Assembly: GCF_965215655.1 (NCBI RefSeq) | Contig: NZ_OZ244111.1 | Span: forward strand, 1,798,001-1,862,000 | DNA from: Nioella sp965215655 | Lineage (GTDB): Bacteria; Pseudomonadota; Alphaproteobacteria; Rhodobacterales; Rhodobacteraceae | Direction: 5' to 3' | DNA length: 64,000 nt | Notes under the pieces: generated by a model | What the model saw: the letters and a program-made list of their open reading frames with translations, nothing else | Told to the model about the DNA's origin: nothing | The model's database searches: none | Made by a program: the position numbers and the translations under genes | Shown here: in pieces, positions 7,973 through 15,502 of the stretch | Layout: every line of letters starts with the position of its first letter | How positions within the stretch are numbered: position 1 is the first letter of the stretch

Positions 7973-8932
7973 ATGCGCCTGATCACTGTACTGCTTGCCC
8001 TCTGCATCGCCTTGCCCGCCGCCGCCAACCCCGACCGCTGGCGGGGTGAATGGCCCAATACCGATTTCACCCGGACAGCCGTGGCCTTCGACGAAATCCT
8101 ATCCGGCGGTCCGCCCCGCGACGGTATCCCGGCCATCGACGATCCGGTTTTCATCCCCGTCAGCGAGGAAACCCGCCTGCGCCCGACCGAGCCGGTGATC
8201 GCGGTGGAATTCGACGGCGTCCCCCCACGTGCCTACCCGATCCGCTATCTCACCTGGCATGAGATCGTGAACGACGTGGTGGGCGATATTCCTGTCGCCG
8301 TCACCTTCTGCCCGCTCTGCAATTCCGCCATTACCTTCGACCGTCGCGTGGGCGGGGACGTTCTGACCTTTGGGGTTTCGGGCAAGTTGCGACATTCGGA
8401 CATGATCATGTTCGACCGGGAAACCGAAAGCTGGTGGCAGCAAGCCATCGGCGAGGGGATAGTTGGCGCGCATATGGGCAGCGAACTGACGACCTTGCCC
8501 ACATGGATGGAAAGCTGGGAGGATTTCCAGGCCCGCAACCCCGAGGGCCTTGTGATGGATGAACCGGACGCCCCGCGACCCTACGGTCAGAACCCCTATG
8601 TGCGCTACGACAGCTCGGTCCAGCCGTTTCTCTATAATGGTGAGATGCCGCCCCATGACATCCCGCCGCTTGTTCGCGTGGTCCGTGTCGGTGACCGGGC
8701 CTGGCCGATGACGCGCCTGGCCGCAGAAGGCGAGATCACCGAGGCGGGAGTGACCATCAGCTGGACCGCCGGCCAGTCCTCGGCGCTTGACACGCGCGAT
8801 ATCGGCGACGGCCGCGACGTGGGCAACATCCGGGTGCGCGACGGGCAGGGCAGGGACGTGGTGCACGATCTGATGTTCGCCTTCGCCTTTCATGCCTTCT
8901 GGCCGGAGGGGGAATGGATGCTGGGCGAGTGA
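7973..8932 (+). CDS. Exported DUF3179-family protein
   Basis: The 319-residue protein has a signal peptide (MRLITVLLALCIALPAAA). A long domain follows with PIRYLTWHEIVNDVVGDIPV and VTFCPLCNSAITFDRR, the signature CPLC-N motif of DUF3179, and later SGKLRHSDMIMFDRETESWW. The family is common in marine bacteria and archaea and has no proven activity. The paired cysteines and following histidine suggest metal or thiol chemistry in the periplasm. The start at 7973 has an ideal AGGAGG site. Palindromic repeats follow the gene. Confidence 0.85.
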   Translation: MRLITVLLALCIALPAAANPDRWRGEWPNTDFTRTAVAFDEILSGGPPRDGIPAIDDPVFIPVSEETRLRPTEPVIAVEFDGVPPRAYPIRYLTWHEIVNDVVGDIPVAVTFCPLCNSAITFDRRVGGDVLTFGVSGKLRHSDMIMFDRETESWWQQAIGEGIVGAHMGSELTTLPTWMESWEDFQARNPEGLVMDEPDAPRPYGQNPYVRYDSSVQPFLYNGEMPPHDIPPLVRVVRVGDRAWPMTRLAAEGEITEAGVTISWTAGQSSALDTRDIGDGRDVGNIRVRDGQGRDVVHDLMFAFAFHAFWPEGEWMLGE

Positions 8933-8946
8933 GGCGGGACGGGGAC

Positions 8947-8991
8947 AAGGCGCTTCGAAGCACCTTTTGACAAGCGGCTTCGAAGCCGCTT
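8947..8991. repeat. Two palindromes of the CTTCGAAG family
   Basis: Palindrome 8947-8966 matches the copy at 6596-6615 with one base changed. Palindrome 8972-8991 (AAGCGGCTTCGAAGCCGCTT) is a perfect 20-base dyad with the core of the 6523-6542 copy. They lie between the DUF3179 gene and the ABC-F gene and may stop transcription. Confidence 0.8.
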
Positions 8992-9046
8992 CCCCCCGGC
9001 CGCACTCCCTGCTTGACCTCGCGTTCCCGCAGCGCTAGCGGAGGCC

Positions 9047-10870
9047 ATGGCACGCGCACCCCTTCTCCAGCTCAATGACATCTCGCTGACCTTCGGGGGC
9101 GACCCTGTGTTCGACGACCTGTCGCTTGTCGTCCATGAAGGCGACCGGGTCGCCCTGGTGGGCCGCAACGGATCGGGCAAATCGACCCTGATGAAGGTCA
9201 TGGCGGGGCTGGTCGAGGCCGATTCCGGCAGCCGCATCCTGCCGCCCGGAATATCCGTGGGCTATATGGAACAGGACCCCGATTTCGCGGGCTTCGCGAC
9301 GCTTGGCGACTACGCGCAATCCGGGCTGGACCCCGCCGATTCGTGGAAGGTGGAGGCCGCTGCCGAGGGGCTGAAACTGCGCCTCGATGCCGCCCCCGAT
9401 GCGGCCTCCGGCGGTGAACGCCGCCGCGCCGCCCTGGCCAAGCTGCTGGCAGAAGCCCCGGAACTGATGCTGCTGGACGAGCCCACCAATCACCTCGATA
9501 TCGAGGCGATTGGCTGGCTGGAATCGCAATTGAAGGACACCCGCGCGGGATATGTGCTGATCTCCCATGACCGGGCATTCCTGAACGCACTGACCCGCGC
9601 GACTCTGTGGATCGACCGGGGGCAGGTTCGGCGCAACGAACAGGGTTTTGCCGGGTTCGAGGATTGGCGCGACAAGGTCTGGGAAGAGGAAGACCAATAC
9701 CGCCACAAGCTTAACCGCAAGATCAAGGCCGAGGCCCGTTGGGCCGTGGAGGGCATCAGCGCCCGGCGCAAGCGCAATATGGGCCGGGTCCGGGCGCTTG
9801 GCGATCTGCGCGCCGAACGCGCCGGCATGATCCGCCGCCAGGGCACCGCCGCCATGGCGCTGGAGGAAGGCACCAAATCCGGCAAGCGGGTGATCGAGGC
9901 GAAGGGCATCTCCAAATCCTTCGATGGCAAGACCATCTTCAAACCCTTCGACCTGCGCATCCTGCGCGGCGACCGGGTGGCCTTTGTCGGCCCCAACGGG
10001 GTCGGCAAGACGACGCTTCTCAAGGTGCTGACCGGCGAAATCGCGCCCGATTCCGGCATTGTCACCCATGGCACCAATCTGGAGATGGCGGTCTTCGACC
10101 AGACCCGCGCGGCACTCGATCCGAATGCGACGCTGTGGGATGCGCTGGCGCTCGATCCCTCGATGGCCGTCTCGGGGGCCTCCGATCAGGTGATGGTGCG
10201 TGGCGCGCCGCGCCATGTGGTGGGCTATCTCAAGGATTTCCTGTTTGACGAGCGCCAGGCCCGCGCGCCGGTGCGCTCGCTCTCGGGCGGAGAAAAGGCG
10301 CGGCTTCTGCTCGCGCGGCTGATGGCGCGGGAATCGAATGTCCTGGTGCTGGACGAACCCACCAACGATCTGGACGTGGAGACGCTCGATCTGTTGCAGG
10401 ATCTTCTGGGGGACTATCCCGGCACGGTCCTGTTGGTGAGCCACGACCGGGACTTCATCGACCGGGTGGCCTCGACCACCATCGCGATGGAAGGCGACGG
10501 GTTGGCCACGGTCTATGCTGGCGGCTGGTCCGACTACCGCGCGCAGCGGGCCGAGACCGTGCCCACGCGGGAGGCGGAAAAAACGGGGAGACCGAAAGCC
10601 CCTGCAAGCGCGCCCCGGGAAAAGCCCGCTGGCAAGACCGGGGGCGGATTGTCCTACACGGAATCGCATCGCCTGAAGGAACTGCCCGGCCTGATCGAGC
10701 GGCTGGAAGCGGAGATTGCCAAGCTGGAAGAGCTGATGTCGGATCCCGAGCTGTTCACCCGAGAGCCGGTGAAATTCCGCAAGGCCAGCGAGGCCCTGGC
10801 CGAACGGCAGGGCAAGCTGTCCGCGGCCGAGGACGAGTGGCTGATGCTGGAAGACAAGGCCAGCGGCTAG
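9047..10870 (+). CDS. uup: ABC-F family ATPase, Uup-like
   Basis: The 607-residue protein holds two ATP-binding cassettes and no membrane segments. Cassette 1 has Walker A GRNGSGKST, signature SGGERRR and Walker B LMLLDEPTNHLD. Cassette 2 has GPNGVGKTT, LSGGEKAR and VLVLDEPTNDLD. A basic linker follows cassette 1, and a charged C-terminal coiled coil (about residues 530-600) matches the Uup branch. ABC-F proteins act on the ribosome, and Uup is linked to ribosome quality control and transposon precise excision. The assignment within ABC-F is by the C-terminal extension. Confidence 0.88.
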   Translation: MARAPLLQLNDISLTFGGDPVFDDLSLVVHEGDRVALVGRNGSGKSTLMKVMAGLVEADSGSRILPPGISVGYMEQDPDFAGFATLGDYAQSGLDPADSWKVEAAAEGLKLRLDAAPDAASGGERRRAALAKLLAEAPELMLLDEPTNHLDIEAIGWLESQLKDTRAGYVLISHDRAFLNALTRATLWIDRGQVRRNEQGFAGFEDWRDKVWEEEDQYRHKLNRKIKAEARWAVEGISARRKRNMGRVRALGDLRAERAGMIRRQGTAAMALEEGTKSGKRVIEAKGISKSFDGKTIFKPFDLRILRGDRVAFVGPNGVGKTTLLKVLTGEIAPDSGIVTHGTNLEMAVFDQTRAALDPNATLWDALALDPSMAVSGASDQVMVRGAPRHVVGYLKDFLFDERQARAPVRSLSGGEKARLLLARLMARESNVLVLDEPTNDLDVETLDLLQDLLGDYPGTVLLVSHDRDFIDRVASTTIAMEGDGLATVYAGGWSDYRAQRAETVPTREAEKTGRPKAPASAPREKPAGKTGGGLSYTESHRLKELPGLIERLEAEIAKLEELMSDPELFTREPVKFRKASEALAERQGKLSAAEDEWLMLEDKASG

Positions 10871-10948
10871 ACGCGTCCGAGCCACCGGCGCAGGAATTTT
10901 CCTAGAAGAAAACTGGGGGCGCTGCCCCCGTCGCTACGCTCCTCCCCC

Positions 10949-10972
10949 GAGGTATTTTTGCCAAGATGAAAG
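10949..10972. repeat. 24-base dispersed repeat, copy 1
   Basis: The stretch GAGGTATTTTTGCCAAGATG plus AAAG occurs here and again, exactly and in inverted orientation, at 33181-33204 beside edd. It lies in the intergenic space after the ABC-F gene, next to GC-rich dyads (GGGGGCGCTGCCCCC). It appears to be a family-wide intergenic repeat with no coding potential. Confidence 0.75.
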
Positions 10973-11037
10973 CGGATTTTCGTCTGTACGCCCGGTGTAC
11001 AGGGGGTGCACGGGGGGTGTACGGGGGGCACCCCCCC

Positions 11038-11478
11038 TTATCTGGCCGCCATCTGGGTCAGGGCGACGCCCGCCGCCATGACCAGAATCCCGCCCGCACG
11101 CATGAGGGTGAGCGGGGATTGCGCCGCGCCGAACAGGGCGAAATGGTCGATCATGGCCGCCGAGACGAGCTGGCCCAAAAGCACGAAAAAGACCGCGTTT
11201 CCGACCCCGAAATGAGGGGCCACATAGGTGATGGACAGCACGTAGAAGGCCACCAGAAACCCCGCAAGAAACAGGTGCCAGGGTTGGCCCGACAATCGGG
11301 TCAGCGCCTGTGGCCCGGTCACCAGCATGACCACGCAAGTCGCTGAAATCGCGACGATAAACAGGATGAAGGCGGCAGCGGCAGGGGATCCGATATTGGC
11401 CCCGAGCCGGGCGTTCAGCGCGGCCAGAACCGGAATGCCGATGCCCGCGGCCAGCATGATCAGCGCGTGTTGGGTCAT
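11038..11478 (-). CDS. DMT-superfamily membrane protein, YdcZ/DUF606-like
   Basis: This 146-residue protein has about five hydrophobic helices with little between them (LIMLAAGIGIPVLAALNARLG, AFILFIVAISATCVVMLV, FLAGFLVAFYVLSITYVAP, NAVFFVLLGQLVSAAMIDHF, GGILVMAAGVALTQ). The size and the N-terminal ALNARLGANIGSP pattern fit the YdcZ (DUF606) group of small drug/metabolite transporters. The substrate is unknown. The start at 11478 has GGAG upstream, and another ATG at 11496 is possible. Confidence 0.75.
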   Translation of the reverse strand: MTQHALIMLAAGIGIPVLAALNARLGANIGSPAAAAFILFIVAISATCVVMLVTGPQALTRLSGQPWHLFLAGFLVAFYVLSITYVAPHFGVGNAVFFVLLGQLVSAAMIDHFALFGAAQSPLTLMRAGGILVMAAGVALTQMAAR

Positions 11479-11538
11479 GTCTTTGCTCTCCATCATCCGG
11501 CGCGCAGGCTGCTGCGGATCGGGGAGAAGCGCAAGGGT

Positions 11539-12219
11539 TTATGAGCAGATGCCGTGCGGCTCCAACCCGTCCCAGGGCAACCGTATGGCGGGTTGTGACA
11601 TGCCCTCAGTCAGCGGTGTAAGGTCCAGATATGGTTGAAGAATATCCTCCAGTCGTGCTGTGCGTGCGCCGTCTGGATCGATGGCGCGGCAGCAGACATA
11701 TTCCTCGACCAGGCTGGCCTGCTGTTCATATCCATAGCTGAGAAAATCTGGAGTATCTTCAGGAACGTCAAAGAGATAAGGGTCGTCACTGACCCAGTGT
11801 TCCGACGCGCCGCGCAGCGGGTGGTAGCCCGTGACCGCCCGGTTCTGCCATTGCCAGATATGAGTCATCTCATGGGCAAAGAACATTGCCGCCACCAGCC
11901 GCAATTCATCCGGGTAGCCTGCCAGATAATCGTCCAGGTAATAGTCCGGCGTGACCCAGATGCGCCTGAATGTGGCAATTCCGGCCGCGCGGCTTTGGAC
12001 GGTAAGTCCCTCTGGTGGCGGGAAAATCCGCTCCCGGCAAGTCACGCGGGGGCGTACGGGGCGGGTATGGCTGCGCAGGCCCACGAGGGGCATTTCGACG
12101 ATGCGGATCGGGGCGGTGTCGAGCCCCGGTTGTAACTCACCCATAAAGGCGCGTTCCGCATCGGTCAGCGGGCGACCACAGGCGGCAATCAGCAGGCATA
12201 GGGCGAGAATCCAGCGCAT
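11539..12219 (-). CDS. Lipoprotein with an HExxH zinc-peptidase-like motif
   Basis: The 226-residue product has a lipoprotein signal (MRWILALCLLIAAC, cysteine at 14) and so is anchored to a membrane after export. The middle has FFAHEMTHIWQWQ, an HExxH motif as in zinc metalloproteases, preceded by a tyrosine-rich segment. A glutamate that could be the third ligand is in SLVEEYVCC, about 50 residues on. No named family is recognised. It may be a peptidase or an inactive relative. The GC content and context are normal. Confidence 0.65.
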   Translation of the reverse strand: MRWILALCLLIAACGRPLTDAERAFMGELQPGLDTAPIRIVEMPLVGLRSHTRPVRPRVTCRERIFPPPEGLTVQSRAAGIATFRRIWVTPDYYLDDYLAGYPDELRLVAAMFFAHEMTHIWQWQNRAVTGYHPLRGASEHWVSDDPYLFDVPEDTPDFLSYGYEQQASLVEEYVCCRAIDPDGARTARLEDILQPYLDLTPLTEGMSQPAIRLPWDGLEPHGICS

Positions 12220-12275
12220 GCGCGTAGTCTAGCCGATCGGATGGACATCGCCAGTGCCGGGGACATCAAACCGCG

Positions 12276-12695
12276 TCAGACCACGTAGAAGGTGGCCTGC
12301 GCCCGCGCCACGGGTTTGCCAGAGGGTTCGGCCACCATTTCGGCCTCGACAAAGGCCATGCTCTTGCCGGCCCGCACGATATCGGCGCGGCAGACGATCC
12401 AGTCGCCGACGCCAGGGCGCAGGAACTGGCAGGTGAAATTCGTGGTGGCGACCGGGCGAAAAGACCCGAAGAACCCGGCTGTAGCAAGTACCATCGTCGT
12501 ATCGGCCATGGTCATCAGCGCCTGGCCCGAGATGATCCCGCCCACACGCGCCAGCCGGTCGCTGTTGGGCATGCGGGAGATCGTGTGCGACTCACTCACC
12601 TCGGTCACGTCCAGCGCCAGATCGCGCACCCACTGGGCGAAGTTCTCGGTCAGAAAGCGGTTCAGGTCGTCTGCGGTCAGGGCAGGGGTGGTCAT
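12276..12695 (-). CDS. PaaI-type hotdog-fold thioesterase
   Basis: The 139-residue protein fits the hotdog thioesterase fold. The central block RVGGIISGQALMTMADTTMVLATAG holds the typical G-x-x-x-x-x-x-D acyl-CoA site, and VATTNFTCQFLRPG follows. Such enzymes hydrolyse acyl-CoA thioesters. The substrate cannot be told. The start at 12695 is preferred to the upstream in-frame start at 12728 because it begins where the fold begins. Confidence 0.8.
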   Translation of the reverse strand: MTTPALTADDLNRFLTENFAQWVRDLALDVTEVSESHTISRMPNSDRLARVGGIISGQALMTMADTTMVLATAGFFGSFRPVATTNFTCQFLRPGVGDWIVCRADIVRAGKSMAFVEAEMVAEPSGKPVARAQATFYVV

Positions 12696-12913
12696 GGTTC
12701 CGGGCCTTTCCTGTGTCGTGCCAACCAACGCTACGCCCTTGGAAATGAAGGGGCAATCCCGGATCGGTTATCCGATAGCGCATAGCTGTTCTTGGCTGAC
12801 CGAGCGGCGATTTTGGATGACGGGGCCGGGTCTGGCAGGGTTTTGGCGTCGGCTCCTCCCAAACCCCGGCGCAACCTTAACCCCTATTGACCTTGACCCA
12901 AGGAATTTGACCC

Positions 12914-13189
12914 ATGAAGAACCCTGTTATGACCCTGATCGCCGCGGCCCTCACGGCTGCTACAATTGCCCCCGCCGCCTCGGCTGACATCATCGTGCTT
13001 GGCTCGCCTCTGCATGTGATCGAGGACGACGTGAAACTGACGCCGCTGCCCGAGCCGCGCCCGCTGCCCTTCCCGTTCCCGGTGGTGCTGCCCATGCCGC
13101 GTCCGATCCCGTTGCCGGATACGTGCCTGAGCTGCCCGCCCATGCCGCTGGATTACACCCCGATTTCGCGCACGGTGATCCTGCGCTGA
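12914..13189 (+). CDS. Small secreted proline-rich protein
   Basis: The 91-residue product has a signal peptide (residues 1-25, ending ASA). A proline-rich mature region follows with repeating PLP and PFP units and one CLSC pair. It has no known family. The start has AAGGA at a good distance. The PxP pattern suggests an extended, surface-exposed or wall-spanning peptide. Confidence 0.6.
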   Translation: MKNPVMTLIAAALTAATIAPAASADIIVLGSPLHVIEDDVKLTPLPEPRPLPFPFPVVLPMPRPIPLPDTCLSCPPMPLDYTPISRTVILR

Positions 13190-13218
13190 TCGGACCAACC
13201 TGACTTTGTCATGCTTCG

Positions 13219-13250
13219 CCCCGGGGTTGCCACGCGCGCCTCGGGGTTAT
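13219..13250 (+). terminator. Possible weak terminator
   Basis: CCCCG pairs with CGGGG across an 18-base loop and is followed by TTATTT, 30 bases past the small proline-rich gene. The stem is short, so this is tentative. Confidence 0.35.
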
Positions 13251-13251
13251 T

Positions 13252-13788
13252 TCAGTCGATATCCCTCAGCCCGATGGACCGCCTGAGCGCGTTCATCGCC
13301 TGCATATAGGCCTCGTCGATCTGGTAATCCGTGGGCAGATCGTCAGGGGCGAACATCGCCTCCCATGCCTCGTCCCAGTCATAGCCCGCATGGACCCGAC
13401 GGTCCCCCAGATCATGCGTCACCACCGCGCGGATTTTCGCGTCTTCGCCTTGCCCGGTGAACGTGTGGAAACAGAGCTGCATGAACTCGAAATGCCGCTG
13501 GTAGAAATCCTCAGACAGAAGGTGGCGATAGATATTCACCTCCCGGTCCAGCCGCCGTTTTGTGGCAATCAGGTCGGGGGGAGAGATCTCCTTCCAATAC
13601 CCCACCAGCCGCCGGAAACAGTAGATCCGGTTCATATCGGGCGCGATGCGGTCGTAGATTTCCAGCCGCTTGGCCAGGATGGGCCGGTTCTGCCACAGCG
13701 CCTTGTCGATGGAGGCGAGCCGCCAGATCAGCGCCCCCGCCAGTCCGGCGAAGACAAGGGTAAACAGAACCTGCAACCAAGGGGCCAT
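13252..13788 (-). CDS. Membrane-anchored protein of unknown function
   Basis: The 178-residue protein has one N-terminal membrane helix (residues 4-24, LQVLFTLVFAGLAGALIWRLA) and a soluble alpha-helical rest that is rich in aromatic and charged residues (YCFRRLVGYWKEISPPDL, YRHLLSEDFYQRHFEFMQL). No family is recognised. The orientation implied by the basic residues after the helix places the domain in the cytoplasm. It lies close downstream of another membrane protein gene on the same strand. Confidence 0.6.
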   Translation of the reverse strand: MAPWLQVLFTLVFAGLAGALIWRLASIDKALWQNRPILAKRLEIYDRIAPDMNRIYCFRRLVGYWKEISPPDLIATKRRLDREVNIYRHLLSEDFYQRHFEFMQLCFHTFTGQGEDAKIRAVVTHDLGDRRVHAGYDWDEAWEAMFAPDDLPTDYQIDEAYMQAMNALRRSIGLRDID

Positions 13789-13823
13789 GGCATCCTCCCT
13801 GTCGTCACGCTAGCAGATGCGGG

Positions 13824-14522
13824 CTATGCCGTCACCGTTCGGCGCACCCAGGGCGACATCGAGATTAGCACCAGACCGACGGAGAAGAGGCACCAGACCG
13901 CCGGCATCTCGTTGGGGTTGGCGGTGAGCGTCGCTGCCAGGATGGGCCCAAGCGCCGCATGCACCAGCGCAAACCGCCACGCCCCGTAGAACAGCGGGAA
14001 GATGAAGACCGCCAGCAGGTAGTCGGGGAAGGGCACCCAATGTCGGAACACATCGCCCCCGAACCGCCCCGCGAAATCCGACAGCGGCATGTCCCAGGCA
14101 AGGTGCCATGTGCCCGACAGCGTACACCACTGGGGGCCGCACAGCGTTGTGCCCGGCACGCATGGGCCAATCGAGGCCATCGGCACCATCCGCATCAGCA
14201 ACAGGACCGAGATCACCGCCGTCAGCCCCATGATCGTCCGCCACATCCGGGCCGAAACGCCCCCCATGATCGCCATGCCAAAGGCGTTGATGAAAAGGGG
14301 TTGCAGCGAGATATGGACGTAGCTGAGCAGCGCCGAGGCGCGGTTTCCGGTCAGCTCGCATTGGTCGATGGTCTGGTAGCCCCAGACCTGCAACGCCTCC
14401 ATCGAGGCGAAAAACGCGAGCGTGATCGGGATCGCGGGCGGATCCCCGCGTCTCCATGTGACGACCGTTGCGGCGGCACCGACGCCCACCATGGCCAGAC
14501 TGGCCCCCTCGCTCCAGCACAT
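13824..14522 (-). CDS. Polytopic membrane protein, DUF5765-like
   Basis: The 232-residue protein has about seven hydrophobic helices and starts MCWSEGASLAMVGVGAAATV. This start and the EALQVWGYQTIDQCELTGN segment after the second helix resemble a family common in Rhodobacteraceae (DUF5765, recalled, not checked). Two cysteine pairs (GPCVPGTTLCGPQWC) lie in a loop. The function is unknown. It could be a small-molecule permease or sensor. Confidence 0.6.
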   Translation of the reverse strand: MCWSEGASLAMVGVGAAATVVTWRRGDPPAIPITLAFFASMEALQVWGYQTIDQCELTGNRASALLSYVHISLQPLFINAFGMAIMGGVSARMWRTIMGLTAVISVLLLMRMVPMASIGPCVPGTTLCGPQWCTLSGTWHLAWDMPLSDFAGRFGGDVFRHWVPFPDYLLAVFIFPLFYGAWRFALVHAALGPILAATLTANPNEMPAVWCLFSVGLVLISMSPWVRRTVTA

Positions 14523-14813
14523 CGGCTGTCCCCCCGCTTGTGTGCGTCAACTGTTGCGGGTTGCGGGGGAGCGGTCAAGGGAAAGGGTAGAGCTGTGCCC
14601 CCGGCGCGGAACCAAGGCGCAGCCGCCGCGCCATCGCCGACGCGCCCCCACGCGGAGGCGATTTGGGTAGGGCTAGGCGAGACGGAGAGGGAGCGCGGAT
14701 GTGGCAGCCATAAAGCGCGGGTCAGAAAGCCCCGGATCGCCCCCACGCGCGTCGTCGAGGACGCTTGGGAAGGCGTAGGGTGGGCAGTTTGTCACTCAAA
14801 GCGTGCAACTTCT
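14523..14813. other. Intergenic stretch without a recognised feature
   Basis: These 291 bases are GC-rich in the left two thirds and become AT-rich at the boundary with the orphan gene. Open frames crossing it have no ribosome binding site and no family match by eye. No terminator with a T-run was found. Confidence 0.5.
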
Positions 14814-15479
14814 CTATTCTTCACTATTGTCATCAGAAGGTGGAGGAAGTTTTTTTACTTCTTCAGGCGCAGGTATTTGATTGTACTGCTGACTTCCCCG
14901 GCGAGCTATTCCCGCAATTTCGGTAAGTCTGTCGGTCATAGGTTTAATATCCTTTCCGAACTTACCCGCGACCTCTCCAAAGTCAGAAATGCCACCCAAA
15001 ATCACATCAAACAAGCCCTTAGGCGAATGAATTTGCTGCTCCATTGCAGCGATCCGGTTCAAAAGTCGTTTCTTATGAGGATCATCAAACTCCGGAGATG
15101 CCAAAACAATCTTTCTTAGATCGCCACATAGCTCGAGAGCTCTTCCTTTGTCCCTAGCTTCAAGTGAAAATGTTGGAAGCAACTCACCTGACAACTCTCC
15201 CATGTTGGGAGGAATACTATAATCTTCATAAACACTAATTATTCGCTCAATTCTTTGACCGAGATCTCGCTGAGCGCCTTGCGCTTCCGAATACCCCTTC
15301 GAAAGGAGTGTGTGGACTTCTGGTGGGAAGTGCGAAGAAAGAAACCGGGCCAAGAGAGCTAACTCATCATAGTCTGCTCTAGTAAGTGAACCTGGATCAC
15401 TATTGTATTCACTACGTGAAATCTGTGCCTTCTTTATTAGTTCTGAGAACCTAGTTTTAGCTTTAGATACTTGTTCCAT
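14814..15479 (-). CDS. AT-rich orphan gene downstream of parE
   Basis: The 221-residue soluble protein is mostly alpha-helical, with long charged helices (TRFSELIKKAQISRSEY; RALELCGDLRKIVLASPEF; HKKRLLNRIAAMEQQIHSPK) and a proline-rich tail (APEEVKKLPPPSDD). Its base and codon use is clearly more AT-rich than its neighbours, which suggests recent transfer. It starts 23 bases after parE. A TTG at 15506 overlapping the parE stop is an alternative start. I do not recognise a named family. Similar proteins with the GLFDVILGG segment probably exist in other proteobacteria. Confidence 0.65.
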   Translation of the reverse strand: MEQVSKAKTRFSELIKKAQISRSEYNSDPGSLTRADYDELALLARFLSSHFPPEVHTLLSKGYSEAQGAQRDLGQRIERIISVYEDYSIPPNMGELSGELLPTFSLEARDKGRALELCGDLRKIVLASPEFDDPHKKRLLNRIAAMEQQIHSPKGLFDVILGGISDFGEVAGKFGKDIKPMTDRLTEIAGIARRGSQQYNQIPAPEEVKKLPPPSDDNSEE

Positions 15480-15502
15480 CGTAATACCCGCATAAGATTC
15501 AC

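Noticed and set aside
9035..10885. Long minus-strand open frame opposite the ABC-F gene (616 codons)
   Set aside because: Same shadow pattern; the sense frame has both Walker sets and signature motifs.
10983..11036. G-rich run with repeated GGTGTACGGGG-like units
   Set aside because: Looks like a short degenerate repeat in an intergenic gap; units are few and unequal, and no function is supported.
14351..14746. Minus-strand open frame overlapping the DUF5765-like gene start
   Set aside because: No ribosome binding site or family pattern, and it conflicts with a membrane protein gene whose frame is well supported.
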